DNA of 64,000 nucleotides from Phragmites australis (Eukaryota > Streptophyta > Magnoliopsida > Poales > Poaceae), in assembly GCF_958298935.1 (NCBI RefSeq), contig NC_084924.1, forward strand, positions 2,852,001 to 2,916,000, given 5' to 3'. The notes beneath the pieces are model-generated. The model did no database searches. It saw only the letters and a list, made by a program, of their open reading frames with translations, and was not told the origin of the DNA. Position 1 is the stretch's first letter; each line of letters opens with the position of its first letter. Positions 46,668 through 56,601 of the stretch are shown piece by piece. A program made the position numbers and the translations under genes.

Positions 46668-46732
46668 CTTTTCCTATGAAAAAAAGCAAACAAACAAATC
46701 CAGGGATATTCCCCCGTACCTGGCGCGCCAGC

Positions 46733-47939
46733 TATCAGAGGATGAACTCCTGTCGCAGGGATCCCGAGAGACCCCTTTTAAAAGATTCGACCGGGGGGAT
46801 GATCCTGAACGAGCTCGTTGGGAAATATATGGGAACGGAAATAAATGCAGCGGCTGGTGGTGGGGGATGATCGACGTAGTGCAAAAAAGATAGATGCACC
46901 GGGGTTTAGACAGGTTCGGGCCGCACAGGGGCGTAACACCCTACTCCTGTGTGAGCGCTATATCTTTCCTTGAAGGGAATTCTTCAAGGATGTATCTGGT
47001 TACAAGGGTGTGCTGTCTACAGAGAGCTTGAGGCTCCCGTGTTCTAGCTCTGCTCGAGCTTGTTTGCGATGTTCTTGTTCTATCGTGTTCGTCGCGCTTC
47101 TTCTATGTCTCCTGTTTATGCTGTCTCGTCTGATCTGGCGTGGCTTCTAATCTCGAATCATCAACTGGGGGTTCTTTTTCTACAGAGAGCTTTTTGCTCC
47201 CGTGTTCTCCATCCTTTTCTTTTATAGGCGCGCCGACCTCGACTTATCCTGAATGGGAAAGAGGGGGCGCGAGTGCCAAGATGCCACGGAGAAAGGTGCC
47301 ATCATTCCGTCTTGGCGAAGTGACAGGGGCGGTGGAAAAATGCGGCGTGCATCCGACCACCCGCCACTGTGGATGTCCTCCGGCGCCATTAAGAGGGCCC
47401 ACCGGGCAGCCATAGAGGTGCCCGGTGCGCCCACCCTGTCTTGTTCTTCTGCCAGGGCCGGGTGGCAGGCGGAGCGCTTCGATTTTGGCAACGTTATACC
47501 GAGGCACCTGGATGAAACGGGACGGGACCCGTGCATTTAATGGACCCACGCCCCCCTGCCAAAGCATGGCAGGGTCTGACACTAGGGCGTCGGCAGCTAA
47601 GAATGTCAGGATGTCAGGATGTCAGGCCGCGCGTGTCTATTAAATGCGGCATTGGGCCTTTGACTGGCTGACACCCCGCCGATGGGACCCTTCGGGTCGT
47701 CGGACGATCTTGCGCGAACCTTCGGGGAACCAGGCGAGCACTTTCTTCCCGGTACTTGGACTCTGCGGGTCATCAGGGAACTGGGGTGCTCGGGAACCAG
47801 AGGCTGCGGCCCCGAGCACATTCTCCCGGAACTTAGTTTCTTCTCATCCTGCAGGGTGGACCTCGCGAGATGGTGACACGTGGCGGACGGCCGGCCCGGT
47901 CTCGGGACTCAGGGACCCCTGGTTCCTGATACACCGACA
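46733..47939 (-). repeat. 5' LTR of the Tat-type element (1207 bp)
   Basis: Starts TGTCGGTGTATCAGG on the minus strand at 47939. Its inner end is TCTGATA in place of CCGACA, a mutated terminus. The 73-bp array seen in the partner is collapsed to nothing here (AACCAGGCGAGCAC at about 47728). Confidence 0.92.
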
Positions 47940-47996
47940 GCATGCGAGGACGGCGGCCCTTGCTCTTGGCTGGACAACTCAGTCATCGTGTCGCCT

Positions 47997-48673
47997 GTCG
48001 AGGGATAATCCCTGACAATGAATTCTGGGTATAACAAATGACGAACGCGTTGATCTAGATTTCCTATAGGTGTATATCAAACTGAACTCAAGAACATCAG
48101 AATATATCTAGGTTCAGAGCTCACGTTGGATAATAGTTATATGTCATATGTATTATCTTATGAATTGGATAAACTTGTTACATAATGTCTTTTTCACCTC
48201 CCAAAACCAGGTCTTTGCCCCTTTACATACCAAGGGAAAATATGTTGATACAAACAAAACGTACCAAAACAGGTGATAGACCTACGCCTGACGAAGTCTA
48301 TCTATTCCTAGCTCATCATGACAGTGGGTAAGCATGCTCACCCCGCTCTGGTCATCATGCACATCGTGTACCATCACCGAACACCGTCACACTCTCTTGT
48401 CAGACCATCCTATGACATTAAATGCTACGGGACGGGTCACTACAATACCACATCTATCCACGATCTTGCTCGCCGAAAGGGAGTGCCTGTGGAAGGAAAA
48501 CACTCGAGTGGACAACATTAAATGAGATTTGATTGGTTATGTGAGTACCTGCTCTGCGACTAGTAAGGGCTCGTCGTAGGATTTTGCTTTGCGATCAGGG
48601 GGCTAGTCGCACGAGCCTCATCCCGGTCGCACGATGAGGTTGTTGTCTTGTCAACACCTACTGCCAACTGACA
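47997..48673 (-). repeat. Left LTR of the older element
   Basis: Aligns with 53379-53669 plus 55328-55702 through shared words such as GATAATCCCTGA, ATCAGAAT, CTCATCATGACAGTGGGTAA and TCGTAGGATTTTGCTTTG. About 10-15% diverged by eye, clearly older than the young element. Confidence 0.75.
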
Positions 48674-48865
48674 CCTGGTGGCCCCTAAGCTCCCTTGTGG
48701 ATATGGTGGACTGAGTGATTGTCGCAAGGGTCTGCGGTCATGGTCGGGTCTGGTCGCACCACTTGGGCCCCAGATGATTGAAAGTTTGCCCAGAGAGTTG
48801 TCGTCGACGCAGCCCACATGGTCGACTCGGGAAAACGCATCCCGAGGGGGGAGGTTAAACGTCAG

Positions 48866-48867
<2 letters not shown>

Positions 48868-48903
<36 letters not shown>
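48868..48903. repeat. (GA)18 microsatellite
   Basis: Uninterrupted GA dinucleotides in the non-coding interior of the older element; likely polymorphic. Confidence 0.95.
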
Positions 48904-48906
<3 letters not shown>

Positions 48907-49172
48907 GTGGAAGAGAGGGAGAGGAAAATGTGGGGGAGAGAACATTAATTGCCACTAGGCCTAAGAGAATTTCAGTTCCCCATGCGTGACCTTTCAAATT
49001 TCGTGCGGATCAGACCCTGAGACGATTGAGATACCATGGTGACCCTTTAAATTGGAGTACCTATAGTTCCCCACAAATCCTTTCATCGTCTCCCTTAGCC
49101 TCCAAGCCTTCGCACTCAGAGCCTTCATCTCCATCTCCATTCTTGCCCTCGTCGCATCTTCCATTTCGTCTG

Positions 49173-52100
49173 ATGGCGCGCACTAGCAACAAGTTCACCT
49201 TTCCCCGTTCCAAGTGCGATGGGGCGAGGCTGAAGTTGATGTACGATGCCAGTCTACTCACCCATCACATTTCCTCAGGGTACCGCACTGGGGATAGCAT
49301 GTCCTCTCCCCGATATGGAGATATCGTGTTGTTCATCTCATTTTACTTGGTGGGGCTCGTGTCAGACTTCTTCGAGTTCTTCACCACCGTCATCTCCTTC
49401 TATGATATCTACCACATCCATCTCGACCCCAACTGCATTCTCATGTTGAGCATCTCCGCTCACCTATGTGAGAACTTCGTCGGAGTCAAGCCGTGCCTCA
49501 ACCTCTTTCAGTTCTTCTATACTTGCCAGACGATGACCGCGCTGCCAGCCAGAAGCTGTGGATTCCACATTCACGATGGCACCGCAAACTCCTATATTGA
49601 GGTGGGTCTCAAGTTGTCGCGGTCGGGCTAGAGGATTGGTTCTACCTTGTAGCTTACAGTTCATTGGATAACCTACGCTTGCCGAGCGGTCTGGCACAGG
49701 TCACATACAACTGGGGTAATTCGCTCACGACTACCAGAGCTACTGACTATGGCCAAGTGGGTTGGACAGCTTTGAGAGCCCAAGCTGACGAGGTCGGACG
49801 TTGTGCACGACTTCATTCAAGCGTCGATTGTTCCCTCTGTGGAGGCGAGCACGCTGACATTTATGTATTCCGGGTCAGACGATGTCACTTGGGACAGCCT
49901 CACAGGTAACGCCACCTCTGCTTTCTTGTGTCGCCTTTTTGGCGATGTGTGTCACCCCTTAAGTCTCTTATGTTATTCAGATCTCACTGACGATGTCGTC
50001 AACTTACGGGTCCGAATCCTGATGTTGGCCTCCCTAAGGAAAGGCGGTCCTCTGGCCAACGCACTTCCATTGTGTGATCTCGCCTTGTCGGAGAGAGCGC
50101 AACATAGGAGGGTAAGTTTGGTATTTTCAAAATTCCCTCCTCTGAGCCTTTTTAGGATTTAGATTTTAGATTTTCACGATTGACATCATTGCAGGGCCTC
50201 CCTGAAGTCGATGTTTTGTGCCCAATCATTGACGAGATTCAGGGGGCCTCCGATCTGGCCATCTTAAGGAGGGGAACTAGCCGTGACCTTCATCTCGGCG
50301 TCCAGCAGAGCACGACCCTGCCTCCTCCTAATTGAAAGTGCATCTAGGCCCCCTAAGTGGGTTTTGGCTTATTGATGACAAAACGATTAAAGAACTAACA
50401 TGCTTTTCGAGTATTGAACAGGTATAAACATTAGTTGTGAAGGTAAATGACGTTTGACGCCCGCCGAAAAAAATGAAGAATCAACGAAGGGTACAAGATA
50501 GGGTTTACATTCATTTTACTTTTGAAATTGAGTCTAGGATAGACATATTTTTTAGATGGATGGATTTGATTGCTTGATTAGTGTCCCAATGCTCAAGAGA
50601 TTCTTTAGAAACACCCAGTTGAGAGACACATTCACTCACGGACACGAAACTCTTTATGAAAAATCTTCAGAGTCCGGAGTCTCCGGTGTTCACCGGATAC
50701 TCCGGTACTCAGTGTTCAGCCGGAGTCTCCGAGATAGCCTCCGGCAGAGAGTCTCGGTTACGGTTTATTCTTTTTAAGAAAAAGACCGGAGTCTCCGGTG
50801 TTCACCGGATACTCCGGTAAAATGTTTAGTGTGCAGCCGGAGTCTCCGAGGTAGACTCCGGTAGAGGCTTTCGGTTAGCATTTAATCTTTTTGATAAAAG
50901 AAAATAAAGACCGGAGTCTCCGGTGTTCACCGGATACTCCGGTACCTGGAGATGCCGGAGGATCCGGCTAGTCTCCGGACTTAGTCTTTTTGGAAAATCT
51001 GTCAGGACCGGAGACTCCAGTGTTCACCGGAGACTCCGGTAATTAAACAGAACTGTAACGGCTAGTTCTGACACGTTCGTGACTGTTCTGACGCCGTTTT
51101 TGGAATTAGGACCGGAGACTCCTGTGTACACCGGATACTCCAGTAAGCTCTGACAAAAACAGTAACAGCTAGTTCTTGAGAGAGTGCTATAAATGCCCCC
51201 TCTCTCCATAGCATTTAGAGCTTGCTGTGGCTGATATTCTTGAGACCTCTTGAGCACTTTAAGAGCATTCAAAGCCCCTCCGATCATCTCTAGAGCAAAG
51301 TTTGCACAAATTTGAGAGTGTGTGTTTGGAGAGGGTTCAAGCCACTTGAGCATTGAGTTCTTCATCGAGCATCTACTGCGATCATCTCTCTTGAAGCTTT
51401 GGGCTTCTAGAAGGAAAGGAGTCACCCGAAGAGCACCCAAAACTTGTGGTGTGCCTCGGGAAGTTTGTAAGCATCTTCATATTGAGTAAGAATTTCTAGC
51501 TTGATCTTGGTGGTCGTTAGAAGAGGATAGGGTTGGAGAAGACCCGGCTCTTTGTGAGCTCTTCAACGGAGACGTAGGCACTTCTTTGTGAGGTGGCCGA
51601 ACTCCGGGATATATTCACGTGTTCTTATTTGCGAAATTTACTTTATCGTGTGAATTTGGTAATTTGTCATTTAAATTGCTATAGTGTCGATTTTGCTAGT
51701 ATTAAGTGTTATTCTAGCCTTGTGATATCTAGTTGACCTAGTGTAATTCTTAGACTCTAGCTGTTGTCTTTAGTTCACATTTATTCTGAAATTTCCTGTC
51801 AGGCCGGAGACTCCGGACTAGACCGGATACTCCGGACCATACCGGAGTATCCGGACTTCACCGGAATATCCGGCAGTTTAATCCGCTGTTTTTAGTTTTA
51901 ATTTTCAGAAAAGCCTATTCACCCCCCCCCCCTCCCCCTCTAGGCACTTTCACTAATCCGTCTGGTCGTGCCTCCAAACTCTCTGGTCGCGAAGACAGCC
52001 AGCCTGCCTCGGGCCGAACACCGACCATGGGCAGAGGTTCTATGAGCACTGCTGGTCAGCAGAGAAGCGACCAGCCATGCCCTGGGTCCATCGGGGGTGA

Positions 52101-53259
52101 CCAAACTGCTCGTGGTCCATTGTTGACCCGGGGGGAGGTCTTGTGAGTGGATTTGGCACATAGGGGAGCGACTAGTCTCATCCTGAGTCAGCCGAGGTTG
52201 AGCAGACAGCTCGTGGTCCATTATCGACCCCGGACGGAGGCTTGGTGAGTAGCATTGGCTCGTAGGGGAGGGACCAGTCTTGCCCAGAGTCAGCCAGGGC
52301 AAACCAGACTGCATGCCAGGCCTCCGCACAAGGGCAGAAGAGACCGACGGAGGATTCAGCTACCATAGAGGCGCCCCAAGTGCACCTGTGGGACATCGAT
52401 CGATCCCGACGTGATGGCAGACACAATCTCCTCCTCACCCGGTCAACTCAGTGGCTTCGCAAGGTCGAGAGTTGTGCTTACCCCTCCGACCACACGGTAC
52501 GTTTCCCTGCTAAGCGTAGGTATTTGAGTTCTTTCTTGACCCTATAATTTGTTGTCGCTACAGGTCTTCTCCCCAAGCGCTCGACTGGATATTCCAACCC
52601 CCGGGCCCATAGTGGCCCCAACGCCAGAAGTATCGACCGTGAACCCCGTGTCTACATAGCCTTTTGTAGGGCCCTCTATTGCCTTTGACCTATTTTTCTT
52701 GGTCACCAGCCTCCTCGCTTCTATCAGCAAGCTAATCACTGAGAAGGAGGTGACAGACCATAGATGCGATGATCTGGAGAGGTTGTGGCCAAAGAAAAAG
52801 AGGCGAGACGCTCATTTCAGCGAGAGAATATTGTTTCAGCGAGAGAAGGTTGTACTACAAGAGGAGAAGGCCACGCTCGCCGCTTGCCATTCCAAGCTGA
52901 CGGAGGATGAGCGGACGACATGCGTCTTTCTACGGGATGCCTTCATGGCGATGTGGAGGCCTTTGAGGAGCGTCGGGCTGGAAGCCAATGCGCCAAAGAA
53001 GGAGTCCGCGCAGGGATGGACCTACACCATTCATGTCCTGGTGGAGGAGTTCACCCAGCTCCCAAGCATCCTGGCGATGCAGACAACGGAGGACGTGGCA
53101 AAGGTGATGGAAGACGCGGCAGGGTACGTGCTCTTGTGCTACAGTAACCGTGACCCCAACTTCAACCTCGAGGTCATCCGAGAGAGGATCCCACCTCTCA
53201 ACTTCTCGTTTTCTTCTCTCCGCCTATCGCAACGTCAGGAACCCGTCGACATGTGCTAG
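49173..53259 (+). pseudogene. Decayed antisense ORF of the older Tat element
   Basis: An ATG at 49173 opens MARTSNKFTFPRSK, then DIVLFISFYLVGLVSDFFEF and LDPNCILMLSISAHLCENFV, the same transposon-associated domain as the intact antisense ORF at 36985-40128. The tail at 52699-53259 (LLCYSNRDPNFNLEVIRERI) matches that protein's ACYRSRDPNFPLEPARE end. Between them are stops, frameshifts and an inserted LTR (50333-51952). Non-functional. Confidence 0.75.
50333..51952 (+). mobile_element. Solo LTR of another retrotransposon (1620 bp)
   Basis: It begins TGAAAGTGCATCTAGG and ends CTCTAGGCACTTTCA, flanked by CTAAT at 50328-50332 and 51953-51957. A TATA box (CTATAAATG) at 51188-51196 gives plus orientation. 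It carries a string of CCGGAGTCTCCGG-type repeats at about 50670-51150 and again near 51805-51875. No internal domain is present, so it is the product of LTR-LTR recombination. Superfamily not determined. Confidence 0.85.
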
Positions 53260-53378
53260 TGAACTTCCCGCAAGCATGTGCTGATGGAATTTAGGGGCCA
53301 AGAACCGATTTTCCACAAGCATGTGAGGATGGCAACCCCCGCTCCTCGTTGGATGACTCAATCATCGTGCCAACTGTC

Positions 53379-53669
53379 GGGAGATAATCCCTGATGGTGA
53401 ATCCTAGGTATACCAGACAACGTTGATCTACGTTTCCTGTGGGTGTGTATCAAACTGGACTAAAGAATATCAGAATTTATCCAGGTTCAAATCTCTTGTG
53501 GGATAATAGCCATATGTCTTGTATATTGTCTTATGAATTGTGTGAACTTGTTACAGAATATCATCTCCTCCACCCCAAGTTAGGTCTTCATCTCTTTATA
53601 TAATAGGCGAAAAGATATTCATACAAATGGATCATGCCAAATAAGCGACAAGGCTACGCCTGACGAAAC
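53379..53669 (-). repeat. Right LTR of the older element, first part
   Basis: TGTCGGGAGATAATC to the solo-LTR target GAAAC (53665-53669). It continues at 55328. Confidence 0.75.
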
Positions 53670-55322
53670 TGTTGGTGTATCGGGAACCAGGGGTCCCTAA
53701 GTCCCGAGACCAGGCCGGCCGGCCGCCATGTGTCACCATCCCGCGAGGTCCCCCCTGCAGGATGAGGAGAATCTAAGTTCCGGGAGAAGGTGCTCGGGGC
53801 CACAGCCTCTGGTTCCCGAGCACCCCAGTTCCCCGATGACCCGCAGAGTCCAAGTACCGGGAAGAAAGTGCTCGGAAGGGTTCCCACTCACCCCTGAGTA
53901 CCATAGTCCCCCGATGATCCGAACACCGAAGTGCTCGGGAGAGAGTGCTCGGGGCTGCACGTGGCAGCCCCCGAGGACTCGGTTCCCCGAAGGTCCTACC
54001 GAAGTGCTCGGGAGAGAGTGCTCGGGGCTGCACGTGGCAGCCCCCGAGGACTCGGTTCCCCGAAGGTCCTACCGAAGTGCTCGGGAGAGAGTGCTCGGGG
54101 CTGCACGTGGCAGCCCCCGAGGACTCGGTTCCCCGAAGGTCCTACCGAAGTGCTCGGGAGAGAGTGCTCGGGGCTGCACGTGGCAGCCCCCGAGGACTCG
54201 GTTCCCCGAAGGTCCTACCGAAGTGCTCGGGAGAGAGTGCTCGGGGCTGCACGTGGCAGCCCCCGAGGACTCGGTTCCCCGAAGGTCCTACCGAAGTACT
54301 CGGGAGAGAGTGCTCGGGGCTGCACGTGGCAGCCCTCGAGCACTTGGTTCCCCGAAGGTTCGCGCAAGATCGCCCGACGACCCGAAGGATCCCGTCGGCG
54401 GGGTGTCAGCCAGTCAAAGGTCCAATGCCGCATTTAATAGGCACGTGCGGCCTGACATCCTAACATTCTCAACTGCCCACGCCCTAGTGTCAAACCCTGC
54501 CATACTTTGGCAGGGGGGTGTGGGTCCATTAATTGCACGGGTCCCGTCCCATATCATCCGGGTGCCTCGGGATAACGTTGCCAGGATCGAAGCGTTTCGC
54601 CTGCCACCCTGCCCTGACAGAAGAACAAGACAGGGTGGGCGCACCGGGCGCCTCTGTGGCTGCCCGGTGGGCCCTCTCAATAGCGCCAGAGGACGTCCAC
54701 AGTGGCGGGTGGTCGGATGGGCGCCGTATTTTTTCACCGCCCCTGTCACTTCGTCAAGACGGAATGATGACGCCTTTCTCCGTGGCGCCTTGGCACTCGT
54801 GCCCCCTCTTTCCCATTCAGGATAAGCGGAGGTCGGCGTGTGTATAAAAGGAAAGGATGGAGAACACATGAAGACACACGAAAAGTTCAGAGGCAAAAAA
54901 GATCGAAGGAAGACAGGAAAAGAAAGGCGAAGTCTAGCAGAAGTCCAGTTTACTAAGCCAAGCCCAGATCAAGAAACGAAGAACATCACAAACAAGCTCG
55001 AGCAGAGCTAGAACACGGGAGCCTTAAGCTCTCTATAGGCAACACACCCTTGTAACCAGATACATCCTTGAAGAATTTCCTTCAAGGAAAGATATTGCAC
55101 TCATACAGGAGTAGGGTGTTACGCCCCCGTGCGGCCCGAACCTGTCTAAACCCCGGTGCATCTATCTCTTTTGCACTAGGTCGATCATCCCCCACCACCA
55201 GCCGTTGCATTTATTTCCGTTTCCATTTATTTCCCCGACGAGCTCGTTCAGGATCATCCCCCGGCCGAATCTTTAAAAAGGGGTCTCTCGGGATCCCTGC
55301 GACAGGAGTTCATCCTCCGACA
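53670..55322 (+). mobile_element. Solo LTR related to the young Tat element, opposite orientation
   Basis: Starts TGTTGGTGTATCGGG and ends CATCCTCCGACA, flanked by perfect GAAAC (53665-53669 and 55323-55327). A TATA box (GTATAAAAGG) lies at 54841-54850. It corresponds end to end to the LTRs at 34785-36469 and 46733-47939 but lies in plus orientation, so it was a separate insertion followed by LTR-LTR recombination. Confidence 0.93.
53928..54350. repeat. 73-bp tandem array in the solo LTR
   Basis: Units begin at 53928, 54001, 54074, 54147, 54220 and 54293. Each carries GGGCTGCACGTGGCAGCCCC. Homologous to the array at 35768-36259, in opposite orientation. Confidence 0.92.
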
Positions 55323-55327
55323 GAAAC

Positions 55328-55702
55328 CTATCTATTATTAGCTCATCATGACAGTGGGTAAGCACACTCATCCTGCTCCGGTCGTCCTGCACGTTCTGTA
55401 CCATCACCGAACGCCGTCACGCTCACCTGTCAGGCCATCCCACGACATAAAATGTTACAAGATAGGTCACTGCAACACCACATCTATCCACGACCTTACT
55501 CGCCGAAAGAGAGTGCCTAGGGAAGGAAAAAACTAGAGTGGGCAACATTAAATGAGATTTGACTAGTTAAGTGGGTACCTACTCTACGACAAGCAAAGAC
55601 TGGTCGTAGGATTTTGCTTTGTGACCAGGGGCTGGTCACACGAGCCTCGCTCTGGTCGCGCGATGATGTTGTGGTCTTATCAACATCTATTGTCAGGTGA
55701 CA
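55328..55702 (-). repeat. Right LTR of the older element, second part
   Basis: Continues the LTR after the solo-LTR insertion (CTCATCATGACAGTGGGTAA onward) and ends near GTGACA. The ZF-HD fragment begins shortly afterwards. Confidence 0.7.
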
Positions 55703-55724
55703 CCTGGCGGCGCAAGACCCGCTT

Positions 55725-56095
55725 CGTGGGGCACTCCCTTACCCATTACACTAACACCCTTGTTGTCGTTGGGCGTGCCGTGGTACAGGAACGGTGGTGC
55801 GTAGTGGGGGTGGTTGCCAGAGACGACGTAGGGGTGGGGCGGCAGCGGCGAAGGCCTAGGGGTCGAAAGCAAGAGCTAGCGACATTGCCCGTCGTCCTTT
55901 GCCGTGGAAGCTATGCTGGCAGCAGCAGGCCGCCCACTTGAGCGCATCGTCCTCTGCACCTGCACCGGGCATGAACTCCCTTCATCCATCCACGACGTGC
56001 CTGCCTAGCGCCATCGCGTGGTTGCACAGGCACTCGTGGTACCTCATCTTGGGAACCGCCACCACCACGTGGTTCCACAGGGTCAACGTGCCCTA
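55725..56095 (-). pseudogene. Zinc-finger homeodomain (ZF-HD) gene fragment
   Basis: Read on the minus strand, the frame gives MRYHECLCNHAMALGRHVVD, a stop, then REFMPGAGAEDDALKWAACC and QHSFHGKG. This fits the ZF-HD dimerisation domain pattern (YxECLxNHA, DGCxEFMP, LxCAACxCHxxFH). TGA at 55982-55984 replaces the Cys after VVDG, other Cys positions are changed (LKWAACCC for LKCAACGC), and a frameshift separates a Pro/His-rich tail (HPYVVSGNHPHYAPPF). The homeodomain is absent. In plants ZF-HD proteins are nuclear transcription factors; this fragment is dead. It directly borders the older element. Confidence 0.75.
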
Positions 56096-56601
56096 GGCAC
56101 GACGGCGTGGAACTAATGCATATCTTGTCGACAAGTATCTATCTCCTAAATTCCATCGTCACATGTCAGACGGAGAGAAGAAGAAAACTATGAAGCTAGC
56201 AAGTGGGACTATTGGCAGGATTGTCTATAATGACAACAAATCAAGGGGACTCATTGTTACGGTAATAATTCGTTGAAACTAAATTTTAGAGTGACAAATT
56301 ATCGAAGTCCAGGAGTGTCAAATTGACAATTTCCTCCCCAGAGACACGTGTGGTCGTCCGGTCCAGAGCGGGGGGGTGGGGGTGGGGGTGGGGGTGGGTG
56401 GGGGGCGGGTGCCGGGCAACAACGAAACGAACGAACGCCACCTTCTCCTCCTCCCCGCATCGCCGTCTTCAGTTCCCGCGATCAAGACGACCCGTCCGCC
56501 TCGGCCTGCGCCCTCCGGTCCGCCACCACCGCTACAAGGATCCACCCGCTCGCGCTGCCGTCCCAGCGAGTCCCTCTGCGCGGAGATCCTGCAGCGGGGA
56601 G
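56096..56601. other. Promoter and leader of the LCB-phosphate phosphatase gene, with G-rich tract
   Basis: No exon before 56602. At 56370-56410 a (GGGGGT)n-like tract offers more than four G-runs of at least three on the sense strand. CACGTG occurs at about 56345. The transcription start is unknown. Confidence 0.55.

Larger units (their letters stand above)
34785..47939 (-). mobile_element. Tat-type Ty3/gypsy LTR retrotransposon, 13.2 kb, minus orientation
   Basis: It is flanked by GCATG at 34780-34784 and 47940-47944. In minus orientation the 5' LTR is 47939-46733 and the 3' LTR 36469-34785. Inside, in sense order: a TGGCGCGCCAGGTAC-type primer-site region next to the 5' LTR, a short gag-protease frame, RT, RNase H, a second RNase H, integrase, about 1.7 kb without ORF, an antisense gene, and a G-rich polypurine tract (GGGCCCGGGGGCTA) at the 3' LTR. 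Two RNase H modules and an extra antisense gene near the 3' LTR fit the Tat clade. Three nonsense codons and a missing gag core make gag-pol dead; mobilisation would need a helper. By hand I count about 17 differences in the first about 305 aligned LTR bases and fewer further in. Confidence 0.92.
47997..55702 (-). mobile_element. Older Tat-type element without gag-pol, with nested insertions
   Basis: LTRs: 47997-48673, and 53379-55702 interrupted by a solo LTR at 53670-55322. Both start TGTCG(A/G)G.GATAATCCCTGA on the plus strand and end near GTGACA/CTGACA. In the minus direction a TATATAAAG box lies in the right LTR (about 53593-53601), supporting minus orientation. The interior holds only a decayed antisense-type ORF; no RT, RNase H or integrase is seen. 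About 80 bp left of the left LTR resembles DNA left of the right LTR, hinting at a recombined multi-LTR chain. Confidence 0.65.

Noticed and set aside
45868..46893. 341-codon plus-strand ORF
   Set aside because: Shadow of gag-protease; no domain.
53728..54825. 365-codon plus-strand ORF
   Set aside because: Again a read-through of the 73-bp array and flanking LTR sequence.
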